Source: CAYZQE01 sp964480635
GTDB taxonomy: Bacteria; Pseudomonadota; Gammaproteobacteria; GCA-001735895
DNA length: 21,451 nucleotides
Reading direction: 5' to 3'
Assembly: GCA_964480635.1 (NCBI GenBank)
Contig: CAYZQE010000037.1
Coordinates: forward strand, 1 to 21,451
The translations under genes and the position numbers were made by a program. Positions 1-6,452 of the stretch are shown here, piece after piece; position 1 is the first letter of the stretch; each line of letters begins with the position of its first letter. Under the pieces are notes generated by a model. The model had not been told where the DNA came from. It searched no databases and saw only the letters and a program-made list of their open reading frames with translations.

Positions 1-423
1 GAATTAGATAAAAGTCGAAACCCATTAGTGCTCAGTGAGCGAAGAGAGCATGCTGAAACCATCCATAATATTCTTATAGAAAAAGGAATTCACTCTATTA
101 TTCTAAGAGGCGCAATGAGCGCTAAAGAGCGAAAAGCAGCTAATGCTCAACTTGCTGACGCGCAGGTTATTGTCGCAACAGGAAAATATATTGGCGAAGG
201 ATTTGATCTCCCAAGGTTGGATACCTTGTTTTTAACCATGCCGATAGCATGGAAAGGAAACTTAGCCCAGTATGCTGGAAGAATTCATCGAGAGTCAGAG
301 GGAAAAGACCACGTTATTATTTATGACTACGTTGATGCATCATTACCCATGCTTGAAAGAATGTTTCACAAGCGAGAAAAAGGTTATAAGGCCATGGGCT
401 ATAAAATATCTAACCACAATTAA
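1..423 (+). CDS. SF2 DEAD/DEAH-type helicase, C-terminal part (5' end outside window)
   Basis: The reading frame is open from base 1 (Glu-Leu-Asp-Lys...), so the gene begins outside the window and the GTG at 28 is internal. About 140 residues remain, all in the second RecA-like lobe of a superfamily 2 helicase. Visible are motif IV-like PLVLSERREHAE, motif V ATGKYIGEGFDLP, and motif VI QYAGRIHR with its arginine finger. The end, MLERMFHKREKGYKAMGYKI, resembles C-termini I associate with helicases of phage- and transposon-linked conflict systems such as TOTE, but without the N-terminal domains this is only a suggestion. A restriction- or phage-type helicase is equally possible. It converges on the AbiE pair with a 60-bp gap. 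Helicase lobe: sure. System: not known. Confidence 0.85.
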   Translation, partial: ELDKSRNPLVLSERREHAETIHNILIEKGIHSIILRGAMSAKERKAANAQLADAQVIVATGKYIGEGFDLPRLDTLFLTMPIAWKGNLAQYAGRIHRESEGKDHVIIYDYVDASLPMLERMFHKREKGYKAMGYKISNHN

Positions 424-483
424 ATAGGTCTTAACCTTTAGAAGAAGCAATCATTCATTCAGATAGATGGGGGCTCTGGGTCT

Positions 484-1530
484 TTATTTATTACTCGCAT
501 TGATCAGCTCTTGTGCTTTTTTGATTCTCTCTATAATCGAATCAAAATCTGAAGGTTCACTAAAAAACATTTTTCCAACAACAGCGGCTTCATGATCATG
601 AGCTAATTTTTCAAGCCTTTCTTTAGATGGAATTAATGTTAACGCACCCTTTAAAATAACCTCAAAATCCACGCCTTTTGTAGACCATCGTGCTTGCTTC
701 ATTTTTACCACATCAATCATGGCTTGTTTTGTATTTAATGGGTCTGTCAGGTGCTTTTCTAAAATACAATCAACATCATACCAATGCCTTGATAAACGAT
801 AAGAATCCGGTTCTTTAGTTTGCGTTGAAAATTGATGTAAAGCCGTCAGTTTTTCCCAAAGAATATAGGCGGGGTCATAGGCTTGCACAGTAGCTTTTGG
901 AAATTTGATTTCCGACAACTCAGGTATATGCGATAAATAACAATCTATACCGTGTTTTTCAGTTGGTCGGCCTCTATTACGTGCACCAAACTCCAACAAG
1001 ATATGATCAAGCTGATAGTTGTTATTATTTTGCGTCACTCGTGGAAAAACAACATCAATTCTCTCACCAGCTGAACCTTCTTCTATTTCTGCTTTTAATC
1101 CTTCAATACCATAAGAGTTTAATCTTTTATTCAAGACGTCTACGAACTCAGTTGACCACTCTATTAAACGTTTCGTTTGATGGGATTTAAATTTTTTATT
1201 TTGACTGTTATTCTTAGTTGATTCTATCCATGCTTCTTCCTCATCATCAGTCTTGGCTATATCTGCCCAATGAATGGATAAATCAATATCTTCTGAAAAC
1301 CGATCAATAGCATTCCAGCATTTACTGAGTGATGTACCACCTTTAAAAGCAATATCAAAATCACCTATTAAGTTTTCGTTATAAAGTAATCGTAAAATTT
1401 CAGTGACCCAAATATCCTTTTCTAGAAAATTTGCCGCTAAACCAGCCGGATGCTTTTGAGCGCCAAGCGTTAGAATTTGTTTCAATTCATCATGTTTACT
1501 AGAGTCTGAGTAAAAATCAAAAATATTCAT
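484..1530 (-). CDS. abiEii: AbiEii-type toxin (nucleotidyltransferase of a type IV abortive-infection TA pair)
   Basis: A 348-residue protein of the AbiEii/AbiGii nucleotidyltransferase family (DUF1814). The N-terminal polymerase-beta-like core is clear: the nucleotide-binding motif KGGTSLSK at residues 63-70 and the metal-binding acidic motif SEDIDLS at 79-85. A conserved EKLTALHQ stretch lies near residue 227, matching the later basic motif of the family. In characterised members the toxin is bacteriostatic, transfers nucleotides (onto tRNA in related MenT proteins) and is countered by AbiEi. The start ATG overlaps the stop of the upstream AbiEi gene by 4 nt (1527-1530), so the two are translationally coupled, antitoxin first. 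All visible catalytic motifs are intact, so the toxin is probably functional. The substrate cannot be read from the sequence. Confidence 0.93.
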   Translation of the reverse strand: MNIFDFYSDSSKHDELKQILTLGAQKHPAGLAANFLEKDIWVTEILRLLYNENLIGDFDIAFKGGTSLSKCWNAIDRFSEDIDLSIHWADIAKTDDEEEAWIESTKNNSQNKKFKSHQTKRLIEWSTEFVDVLNKRLNSYGIEGLKAEIEEGSAGERIDVVFPRVTQNNNNYQLDHILLEFGARNRGRPTEKHGIDCYLSHIPELSEIKFPKATVQAYDPAYILWEKLTALHQFSTQTKEPDSYRLSRHWYDVDCILEKHLTDPLNTKQAMIDVVKMKQARWSTKGVDFEVILKGALTLIPSKERLEKLAHDHEAAVVGKMFFSEPSDFDSIIERIKKAQELINASNK

Positions 1531-2150
1531 TCTGAAATGGCGCGATCAAACTCATTTAATTTATTCTGCCAAGCAATCGGTAACGCCGTTGTTTTTAGCT
1601 TTTTAATCACATGACTCGCTTCATCAGTTGATAGGCCTAATCGCTTAATAGCCATAACGAAAGATGATGCGGAAACAGACTCTGAGGGCATGACAGAAAA
1701 TGCGCGTAAAAACTGACCTTCAGGCTTATTAGGCCATCTTAATTTCTTTTCAGTCACATGACGGACATCTGCAATTTCATGACCAATTTTAAACTGTTGA
1801 ACGGGGCCATTACTCCAAAACACCGCTTTAACGGGAGCTTGTGATTGAAATCCAAGTCGATAAGCTTCTTCAAGACCTTGAGGAACAAGTTTATAGCCAT
1901 GCTCCTTTGACCAAGCATGAGCTAATTGAGAAACGGTTGTCGTTGTTGTAACAGAAGGTAAACTTGCTAATGGCTTTGGTCTAACATAAAACCCTTTAGA
2001 AACTCTCTGTATGACACCTTTTTTAGCAAGGCGACTCATTGTCTTTTGAACAGACGCACGAGTACCTAGCTTATAGAAGTCACTAATAGGAAAAGCAAGC
2101 CCGCGCTTCATATGATTAACTTTAGAGCTTATTCTTTCAGATACATACAT
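1527..2150 (-). CDS. abiEi: AbiEi-type antitoxin / transcriptional repressor
   Basis: A 207-residue protein at the position and with the layout of AbiEi antitoxins (DUF6088-like). An N-terminal winged-helix region covers about residues 1-55 (ISDFYKLGTRASVQKTMSRLAKKGVIQRV), followed by a beta-rich body and a C-terminal helical part. Known AbiEi proteins repress their own operon by binding inverted repeats in the promoter and neutralise the toxin indirectly. Here it is first in a two-gene operon, overlapping abiEii by ATGA. The ATG at 2150 has no Shine-Dalgarno. A TATAAT-like box sits only 12 nt upstream, so the message may be leaderless or nearly so. Family assignment rests mainly on the winged helix and the partner gene. 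Confidence 0.88.
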   Translation of the reverse strand: MYVSERISSKVNHMKRGLAFPISDFYKLGTRASVQKTMSRLAKKGVIQRVSKGFYVRPKPLASLPSVTTTTTVSQLAHAWSKEHGYKLVPQGLEEAYRLGFQSQAPVKAVFWSNGPVQQFKIGHEIADVRHVTEKKLRWPNKPEGQFLRAFSVMPSESVSASSFVMAIKRLGLSTDEASHVIKKLKTTALPIAWQNKLNEFDRAISE

Positions 2151-2154
2151 GACT

Positions 2155-2234
2155 ATTCTGACATTATAAATTTATGTTAATCGAGTATAACCTTTTATAA
2201 ATATAATTATAAGAGTAATTTATGTCAGCAGAAT
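2155..2234 (-). promoter_or_regulatory. Putative abiE promoter/operator with inverted and direct repeats
   Basis: Seven-base inverted arms CTGACAT (2158-2164) and ATGTCAG (2222-2228) flank the region. Inside and overlapping them is a direct repeat, ATTATAAATTTATGT (2163-2177) and ATTATAA-5nt-ATTTATGT (2206-2225). Read on the minus strand, a TATAAT box (2163-2168) lies 12 nt before the abiEi start. Repeats of this kind are where AbiEi binds in studied systems. That AbiEi binds here is inferred. Confidence 0.35.
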
Positions 2235-2387
2235 CCTATTTAACATAAAAATATTTCAGACTATTTATGTTTTTCTAAGTTTATTAAAAATAACTTTAAG
2301 CCCAATGTGATTTTAGCGCTCACTTTTTCTTAGAGTCATTCTGAGTTAACCACTAGGCATGCTGAAACAACGGCTTAATTGTAGTAA

Positions 2388-2978
2388 CTAAACCCCAACA
2401 AACTTAAACAATAATTCATATTCACCTACATCAGCGGCTCTTAATGCATTGATATAATCTTGACGTCTATCATTCATTTGCTGAAGATCATATCCGCCAG
2501 ACCAATCAATTGGGGCTACACCATAAGTCTTCTCAAGCAAAGCATCAGCATATAATCGAGCATGTCGGCCATTGCCATTTGGGAAAGGGTGAATAGAAAC
2601 AAGGCGGTGGTGAAATCGAGAGGCAGCTTCTAATGGGTCATACGTTTTGTGCTCTACCCAAAATGTGACATCATCAAGTAACTCTCTTAGCTTGATGCTA
2701 ATTTGAACCGGATCAATGCCAATGTTTTTTTCAGTTAAACGAAATTTTCCAGCCCAATTCCAAACATCGCCAAAAAGCTTTAAATGAAGTTTACGAGCAA
2801 ACTGCTCATTTAAAATATATTTGCTTTTATATCTTGATAGCCAACTCATACCACTTTGTATATTTGCTTGCTCTAAATGATCAAGTTCACCTCGAGTTGT
2901 AATATGTGAAAACTTTAAACCATCCAGTTCATCTAAATCTAGAGGTGTTGCTCCATCAGGGTATTCAATGATGCTCAT
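2388..2978 (-). CDS. Fic-domain protein, 'mobile mystery protein B' family
   Basis: A 196-residue Fic protein. The full catalytic signature HPFPNGNGRHAR is present at residues 130-141 (HPFx[D/N]GNGRxxR), so His130 and the phosphate-binding loop are intact and AMP or another nucleotide transfer to protein hydroxyls is expected. Near the N-terminus TTRGE (27-31) has the Thr-x-x-x-Glu part of the Fic inhibitory motif, though the following Gly/Asn is Leu. The protein may therefore carry its own inhibitory helix. Length and sequence fit TIGR02613, described as occurring on mobile elements next to protein A. The start ATG abuts the stop of that upstream gene with no spacer. Target protein unknown. 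Confidence 0.9.
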   Translation of the reverse strand: MSIIEYPDGATPLDLDELDGLKFSHITTRGELDHLEQANIQSGMSWLSRYKSKYILNEQFARKLHLKLFGDVWNWAGKFRLTEKNIGIDPVQISIKLRELLDDVTFWVEHKTYDPLEAASRFHHRLVSIHPFPNGNGRHARLYADALLEKTYGVAPIDWSGGYDLQQMNDRRQDYINALRAADVGEYELLFKFVGV

Positions 2979-3449
2979 TTAACGTTTACTGCTCCCCCAA
3001 AAATCTGACGGCACCTTATTTAATAATTCTCTTTTCAATCGATCAACCTCAAACCGTAATTGCTCATAACTTAAAGCCTGAGATTCCAAGGCCATTTGCT
3101 GACTGGCCAAGCTCACAATTTCCTCTGCCTTTTTTTGAGCATGCTCAGATAATACATCTTCAATCGAATTTTCAGGCACTACAAAATAAACAAACCGACA
3201 ACCTAAACCTTGTGCTATTTGCTCCATTTTCTTGATTGTTATACCGCCTGCTAACTCTGCTTTTTCAGCATTAGATACAGAAGCTCTTGATAGGTTTAGT
3301 CGACTAGCCAACTGAGCGCCTGACATATTCAAGGCCTTTCTAACGGTTCGTATCCAGCCTTCTTTAGGCACAGTGAATCCTTCCGACCTCTTTCGAGCCC
3401 GTTCCACGATTGCTTGATATTGAACTTGAACTATTTTATCTAAAGACAC
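2979..3449 (-). CDS. XRE-family regulator, 'mobile mystery protein A' family
   Basis: A 156-residue protein with one helix-turn-helix of the Xre/Cro type at about residues 28-85 (ALNMSGAQLASRLNLSRASV, then GGITIKKMEQIAQGLGCRFVY). A C-terminal helical tail follows (about 95-150, rich in Glu, Lys and Gln) that may dimerise or hold the partner. It matches the family paired with a Fic protein on mobile elements (TIGR02612). By its position it is likely the repressor and possibly the antitoxin for the Fic protein translated directly after it. The start is GTG at 3449. An in-frame TAG lies 18 nt upstream and no ATG is nearby, and the Shine-Dalgarno is poor. Protein family: confident. Antitoxin role: inference. 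Confidence 0.88.
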   Translation of the reverse strand: MSLDKIVQVQYQAIVERARKRSEGFTVPKEGWIRTVRKALNMSGAQLASRLNLSRASVSNAEKAELAGGITIKKMEQIAQGLGCRFVYFVVPENSIEDVLSEHAQKKAEEIVSLASQQMALESQALSYEQLRFEVDRLKRELLNKVPSDFWGSSKR

Positions 3450-3491
3450 AGTAAATCTATAAGCTAACTAAAATGATATTTTGTATGCATA

Positions 3492-3520
3492 TAAATATAC
3501 CATATCTAATTAAATGTCAA
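3492..3520 (-). promoter_or_regulatory. Putative sigma70 promoter for the mobile-mystery A/B operon
   Basis: Read on the minus strand there is a perfect -35 box TTGACA (3515-3520), followed after 15-17 nt by TATATT/TATTTA (3492-3499). It lies about 45 nt upstream of the GTG start. The -35 is exact and the -10 is only approximate. Confidence 0.5.
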
Positions 3521-3572
3521 ACTATAGGTTAACAGATCTAAATAATTATCAACACTCATAAAATATAGAAAA

Positions 3573-3602
3573 ATAGGTAATAGCCATCATTTTTTTACCT
3601 AT
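3573..3602. repeat. Inverted repeat ATAGGTAA/TTACCTAT
   Basis: Perfect 8-bp arms (3573-3580 and 3595-3602) enclose 14 nt that end in a T-run. It could be a weak hairpin or an operator. It lies 11 bp from the next, longer inverted repeat. Confidence 0.5.
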
Positions 3603-3613
3603 GGAGATCATAA

Positions 3614-3685
3614 TATTCCCTATTCGTATGAAAATAAATCACTCATAACTAGTTGAATATAAAGGTTTTATACGAATAGAGAATA
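3614..3685. repeat. Long imperfect inverted repeat upstream of the recombinase-like cluster
   Basis: The left arm 3614-3634 (TATTCCCTATTCGTATG then AAAA) pairs with the right arm 3666-3685 (TTTTATACGAATAGAGAATA). There is one mismatch and one single-base bulge, and the centre is 31 nt. The arms are too far apart for a typical rho-independent terminator and have no adjoining U-tract. A pair of protein-binding sites, either regulatory or for recombinases, is the more natural reading. The nearest gene start, at 3879, is about 190 bp away. Confidence 0.6.
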
Positions 3686-3878
3686 CTAGCTTTAAAATCA
3701 AACTTTTATTAAAAATGATTTTCTCTGCTTAGAATTCCCAAGCCATTGATTTCATTATAAAAAACTATAAAAAGTGTAAGACATGTTACATAAGTCATTG
3801 ATTTAATTAAAAATAGTACTTGTGAAATAAAAATTAAGAACTACATTCATAAATATCAGCAACAAGTAAAATAAAATT

Positions 3879-4838
3879 ATGAGCGACCTTAAAACATCCA
3901 AAATCATTCTGACCACCAAACCTATATCCGTTCTAGAAAATTTAGAGGCACGCGATAGTCCCCAACTAAATATGGAATTTGACTTTGGAAATAATGACCA
4001 CCGAGAAGAACAAACAATTCCAATGGGAGCCACCGATCAAGAAGATGATAATAAATCATCAAACACACATGCATCGATAGCTAAATGTCTAAAGCCATTA
4101 ATTAATGAACTCAAAGAAGCATTACCGCTTATAAAGTTTAACTTCATCACCGCTGGCTCTATAGAAAAAAACCAAATAAAAAGATCGCTTCAACTTAAGA
4201 TGAAATATGAGAGTGGGCTAGAAAGTACAGACATTGAAACCGCTCAACAAATAATCATGGCTACATTTAATGAAGCAAATCGGATCATTAAAGAAATCAA
4301 CCAATCAGTAGAAAATAAAGATATTTCACAAGTCATTATTTGCAGCAATCCTGAAAAAAAGAAGAACATTCAATATGTTAATTATTTAAACAAGAATTCA
4401 TCACTATTGGCCTTTAATATTTTTAATACTCTGCAACCGGTTGTTTTTTTATTAGCAAAAGAACTTACGATAGGACAAAAGACCTTCAAGTTTGAAGACC
4501 CCATTTATCAGAAGCAGACAATAACCTCCGCGAGCACAGAGAGCTTTAGAGGAACAATCTGCTTAGAATCAGTAAATAATAAAAGTTTCATTTTTAATCA
4601 TGGTTCTGAAGAAGCAAAAAATAAAAAGTCCACTATGTTTTGCGAAGAAAATCATTCAAATATTTCAGCTAGCTTATTTGAGGAGTTAAAACAAAGCCCG
4701 CCAAATCAACTTTTATTAATTGAAGTTAGAGAAAACTCTAAATACGTCATTCATGAAGATCACTTTAAACCGAAGTTACTGATAATTTCATTTAAAATTA
4801 TTCAAGCAGATCTTGTTCAAATAGCATCAGCTAACTAG
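3879..4838 (+). CDS. Unrecognised protein, first gene of the three-gene cluster
   Basis: A 319-residue soluble protein that I do not recognise. Residues 35-62 are acidic and polar, probably disordered. Residues 64-145 look alpha-helical (two helices around 70-83 and 118-145 with a short beta segment between). The C-terminal third (about 222-310) alternates short hydrophobic strands (RGTICLESV, KSFIFN, LLLIEVRE, LLIISFK) with a helix, which suggests a small beta-rich domain. There is no signal peptide, membrane segment or catalytic motif that I can name. The start ATG at 3879 has only a weak purine stretch before it. It is 36 bp upstream of the next gene, same strand, with the same AT-rich composition. 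Likely a partner or accessory factor of the recombinase-like proteins downstream; that is inference from position. Confidence 0.75.
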   Translation: MSDLKTSKIILTTKPISVLENLEARDSPQLNMEFDFGNNDHREEQTIPMGATDQEDDNKSSNTHASIAKCLKPLINELKEALPLIKFNFITAGSIEKNQIKRSLQLKMKYESGLESTDIETAQQIIMATFNEANRIIKEINQSVENKDISQVIICSNPEKKKNIQYVNYLNKNSSLLAFNIFNTLQPVVFLLAKELTIGQKTFKFEDPIYQKQTITSASTESFRGTICLESVNNKSFIFNHGSEEAKNKKSTMFCEENHSNISASLFEELKQSPPNQLLLIEVRENSKYVIHEDHFKPKLLIISFKIIQADLVQIASAN

Positions 4839-4874
4839 AAATGCCACTGAATTACAGCCCACTATAAATTTATC

Positions 4875-6452
4875 ATGCCTCAACAATCAGCAATACAATA
4901 TCTAGCTGGACTTTCTAATCACGATGAAAGTGACATTGAAAAGTTTTTTGATTCTTTTGGAGTTAACAGCAGTTTCTCAGCTCATCAAAATGTTATTAAC
5001 AGTTTAAATGATCTTTTAATTTGCCCTGTAAACTCTGATATTTTTCATTCATTGATTGAATATCAAAAATTATCTTCTTGGGTCACTAATCTCTCAAAGT
5101 CTAATCTGAGATTAGCTGGTCCTGCTGGGCAGAAATTTAACCCTGTCCAAAGAGTCAGTGAACTACCTATGACTGCATTACTACTTGTGATTAAAGACTC
5201 ATCTGATGAAATTAATAATGCTGTGAATATATTAACTATTCTCATAGTTTTAGCATCCTTAAGTTCAAAGAACTCATCTGAAAACACTCGTTTAATTAAC
5301 CACGCAGCTACACAAATACGAATAGCATACGAAACAAGTAGTGAATCTGATAGCTTATTAAAATTTTGGCATTGGGTCGAATCAGCAAAAGGCCTTTTTA
5401 CTTTAAAAGAAATACTATCCACCTTATCTGAGGATAAAAATAATGCTGAACCATTTAAATCCAGCCTTAAACTAATCCCAATTATTGATCATGAAGCCAC
5501 AAAGGTTTTACCCGCATCAAAATTATCAGTATTCATAGACGGTAATGAAAGTCTTAAAATTCATTCTTATTCTGCACAAGTAAATAAATTGCAACAAAAC
5601 ACTATTGATACAAGTGAGGTTTTGCTAATAACTGAAGAAAACAGTTTTTATGACATTACGAAAGACCAAGTATCAAAGAAAGTCCTGAAGAGAGTATCAG
5701 AGCATGCCTATAAAGAATTAAATGATTTTTCAGATTCTCAGCAAGAAATCCTTCATCACTCTCAAAAATCACATCAACGAATTATTATTGATAAAACATA
5801 TCTCAAAATGAAAACAAGTTTATTTAATGTCATTGAACGCGAGTGGTTAGTTGCCGCACTTTTAAACCCTGAAAAATATCACTGTTCGGAAGGGGCTGCA
5901 TTACTACTAGGCCTATCGATCTGCTTGAAACAAAATTGTATAGACATATTAAAATTATCCATCAGTGATTCCGGAAATGTAAGGCCTAATGGGTTTTTTA
6001 CTAGAAAAATACCTCAAGCCAATAAAGCAAAAAAAGTTACCAAAAAAAATAAGCACTTATATCAGCCGCATGTAAATGACAGTGAAGAAGCTTATATTCT
6101 ATTACCCTTCCCTAATTTCATAACTAAAAAATTAACTTTACTCACAAAGAATAAATCACTGAAGGTAATTGGCGATATTTTTAAAGAATCAGATATTGAA
6201 ATGAGCCAGCAAACTCAAGACTTAGTCAAAGCATTAAACAAGACATACGGCTCAAGATTTAATTACAACAGAATCTCATCGCAATTAGATCACTTTATAA
6301 AATCAGAAAAAAATGACCCGTGCATTTCTTTCGCACTATTTGGGTCGTCAAGACAACGCGCGCCGACAGCTTACTATTATCGCTCAATAGAAGCTCAACG
6401 AATCATTGAAATCTATATAACCTTAGCTGAGCGATACTTTTCTTATGAGTAA
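4875..6452 (+). CDS. Protein with a degenerate tyrosine-recombinase-like C-terminal domain
   Basis: 525 residues. The first ~310 are helical and unrecognised. From about 320 the layout follows a tyrosine-recombinase catalytic domain. GAALLLGLSICLKQNCIDILKL (340-361, quoted here only as helix landmarks Gly340 to Leu361) occupies the box I helix, but the expected Arg falls on Asn354. YILLPFP (407-413) resembles the beta strand after the Lys hairpin. Arg466 in YNRISSQL stands where box II Arg would be. Gly490-Ser491 replaces Gly-His, and nine residues later comes Tyr500-Tyr501-Tyr502, the spacing of the catalytic Tyr. With Arg I and His lost it is probably not a full catalyst, more likely a structural or partner subunit. 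Its stop overlaps the next gene by 8 nt (6445-6452). Fold assignment is by eye and tentative. Confidence 0.7.
   Translation: MPQQSAIQYLAGLSNHDESDIEKFFDSFGVNSSFSAHQNVINSLNDLLICPVNSDIFHSLIEYQKLSSWVTNLSKSNLRLAGPAGQKFNPVQRVSELPMTALLLVIKDSSDEINNAVNILTILIVLASLSSKNSSENTRLINHAATQIRIAYETSSESDSLLKFWHWVESAKGLFTLKEILSTLSEDKNNAEPFKSSLKLIPIIDHEATKVLPASKLSVFIDGNESLKIHSYSAQVNKLQQNTIDTSEVLLITEENSFYDITKDQVSKKVLKRVSEHAYKELNDFSDSQQEILHHSQKSHQRIIIDKTYLKMKTSLFNVIEREWLVAALLNPEKYHCSEGAALLLGLSICLKQNCIDILKLSISDSGNVRPNGFFTRKIPQANKAKKVTKKNKHLYQPHVNDSEEAYILLPFPNFITKKLTLLTKNKSLKVIGDIFKESDIEMSQQTQDLVKALNKTYGSRFNYNRISSQLDHFIKSEKNDPCISFALFGSSRQRAPTAYYYRSIEAQRIIEIYITLAERYFSYE

Larger units (their letters stand above)
3450..3878. 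other. Non-coding, repeat-rich spacer upstream of the three-gene cluster
   Basis: No gene is seen in these 429 bp. They hold the minus-strand promoter of the XRE/Fic operon on the left and a set of repeats in the centre and right: an 8-bp inverted repeat (3573-3602), a long imperfect inverted repeat (3614-3685), and a 14-bp direct repeat CATTGATTT(C/A)ATTA at 3744-3757 and 3796-3809 (13 of 14 identical, 52 bp apart). The plus-strand promoter of the cluster must lie here too. TTGATT (3746-3751) with TATAAA (3766-3771) is a weak candidate because the 14-bp spacer is short. Confidence 0.7.

Noticed and set aside
3803..4033. Minus-strand frame of 76 codons over the start of the cluster
   Set aside because: It is antisense to the better-supported 319-codon gene and has no ribosome-binding site; low-complexity hydrophobic product.
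5063..5422. Minus-strand 119-codon frame inside the second gene of the cluster
   Set aside because: Fully antisense to a long continuous gene and resembles no protein; a shadow.
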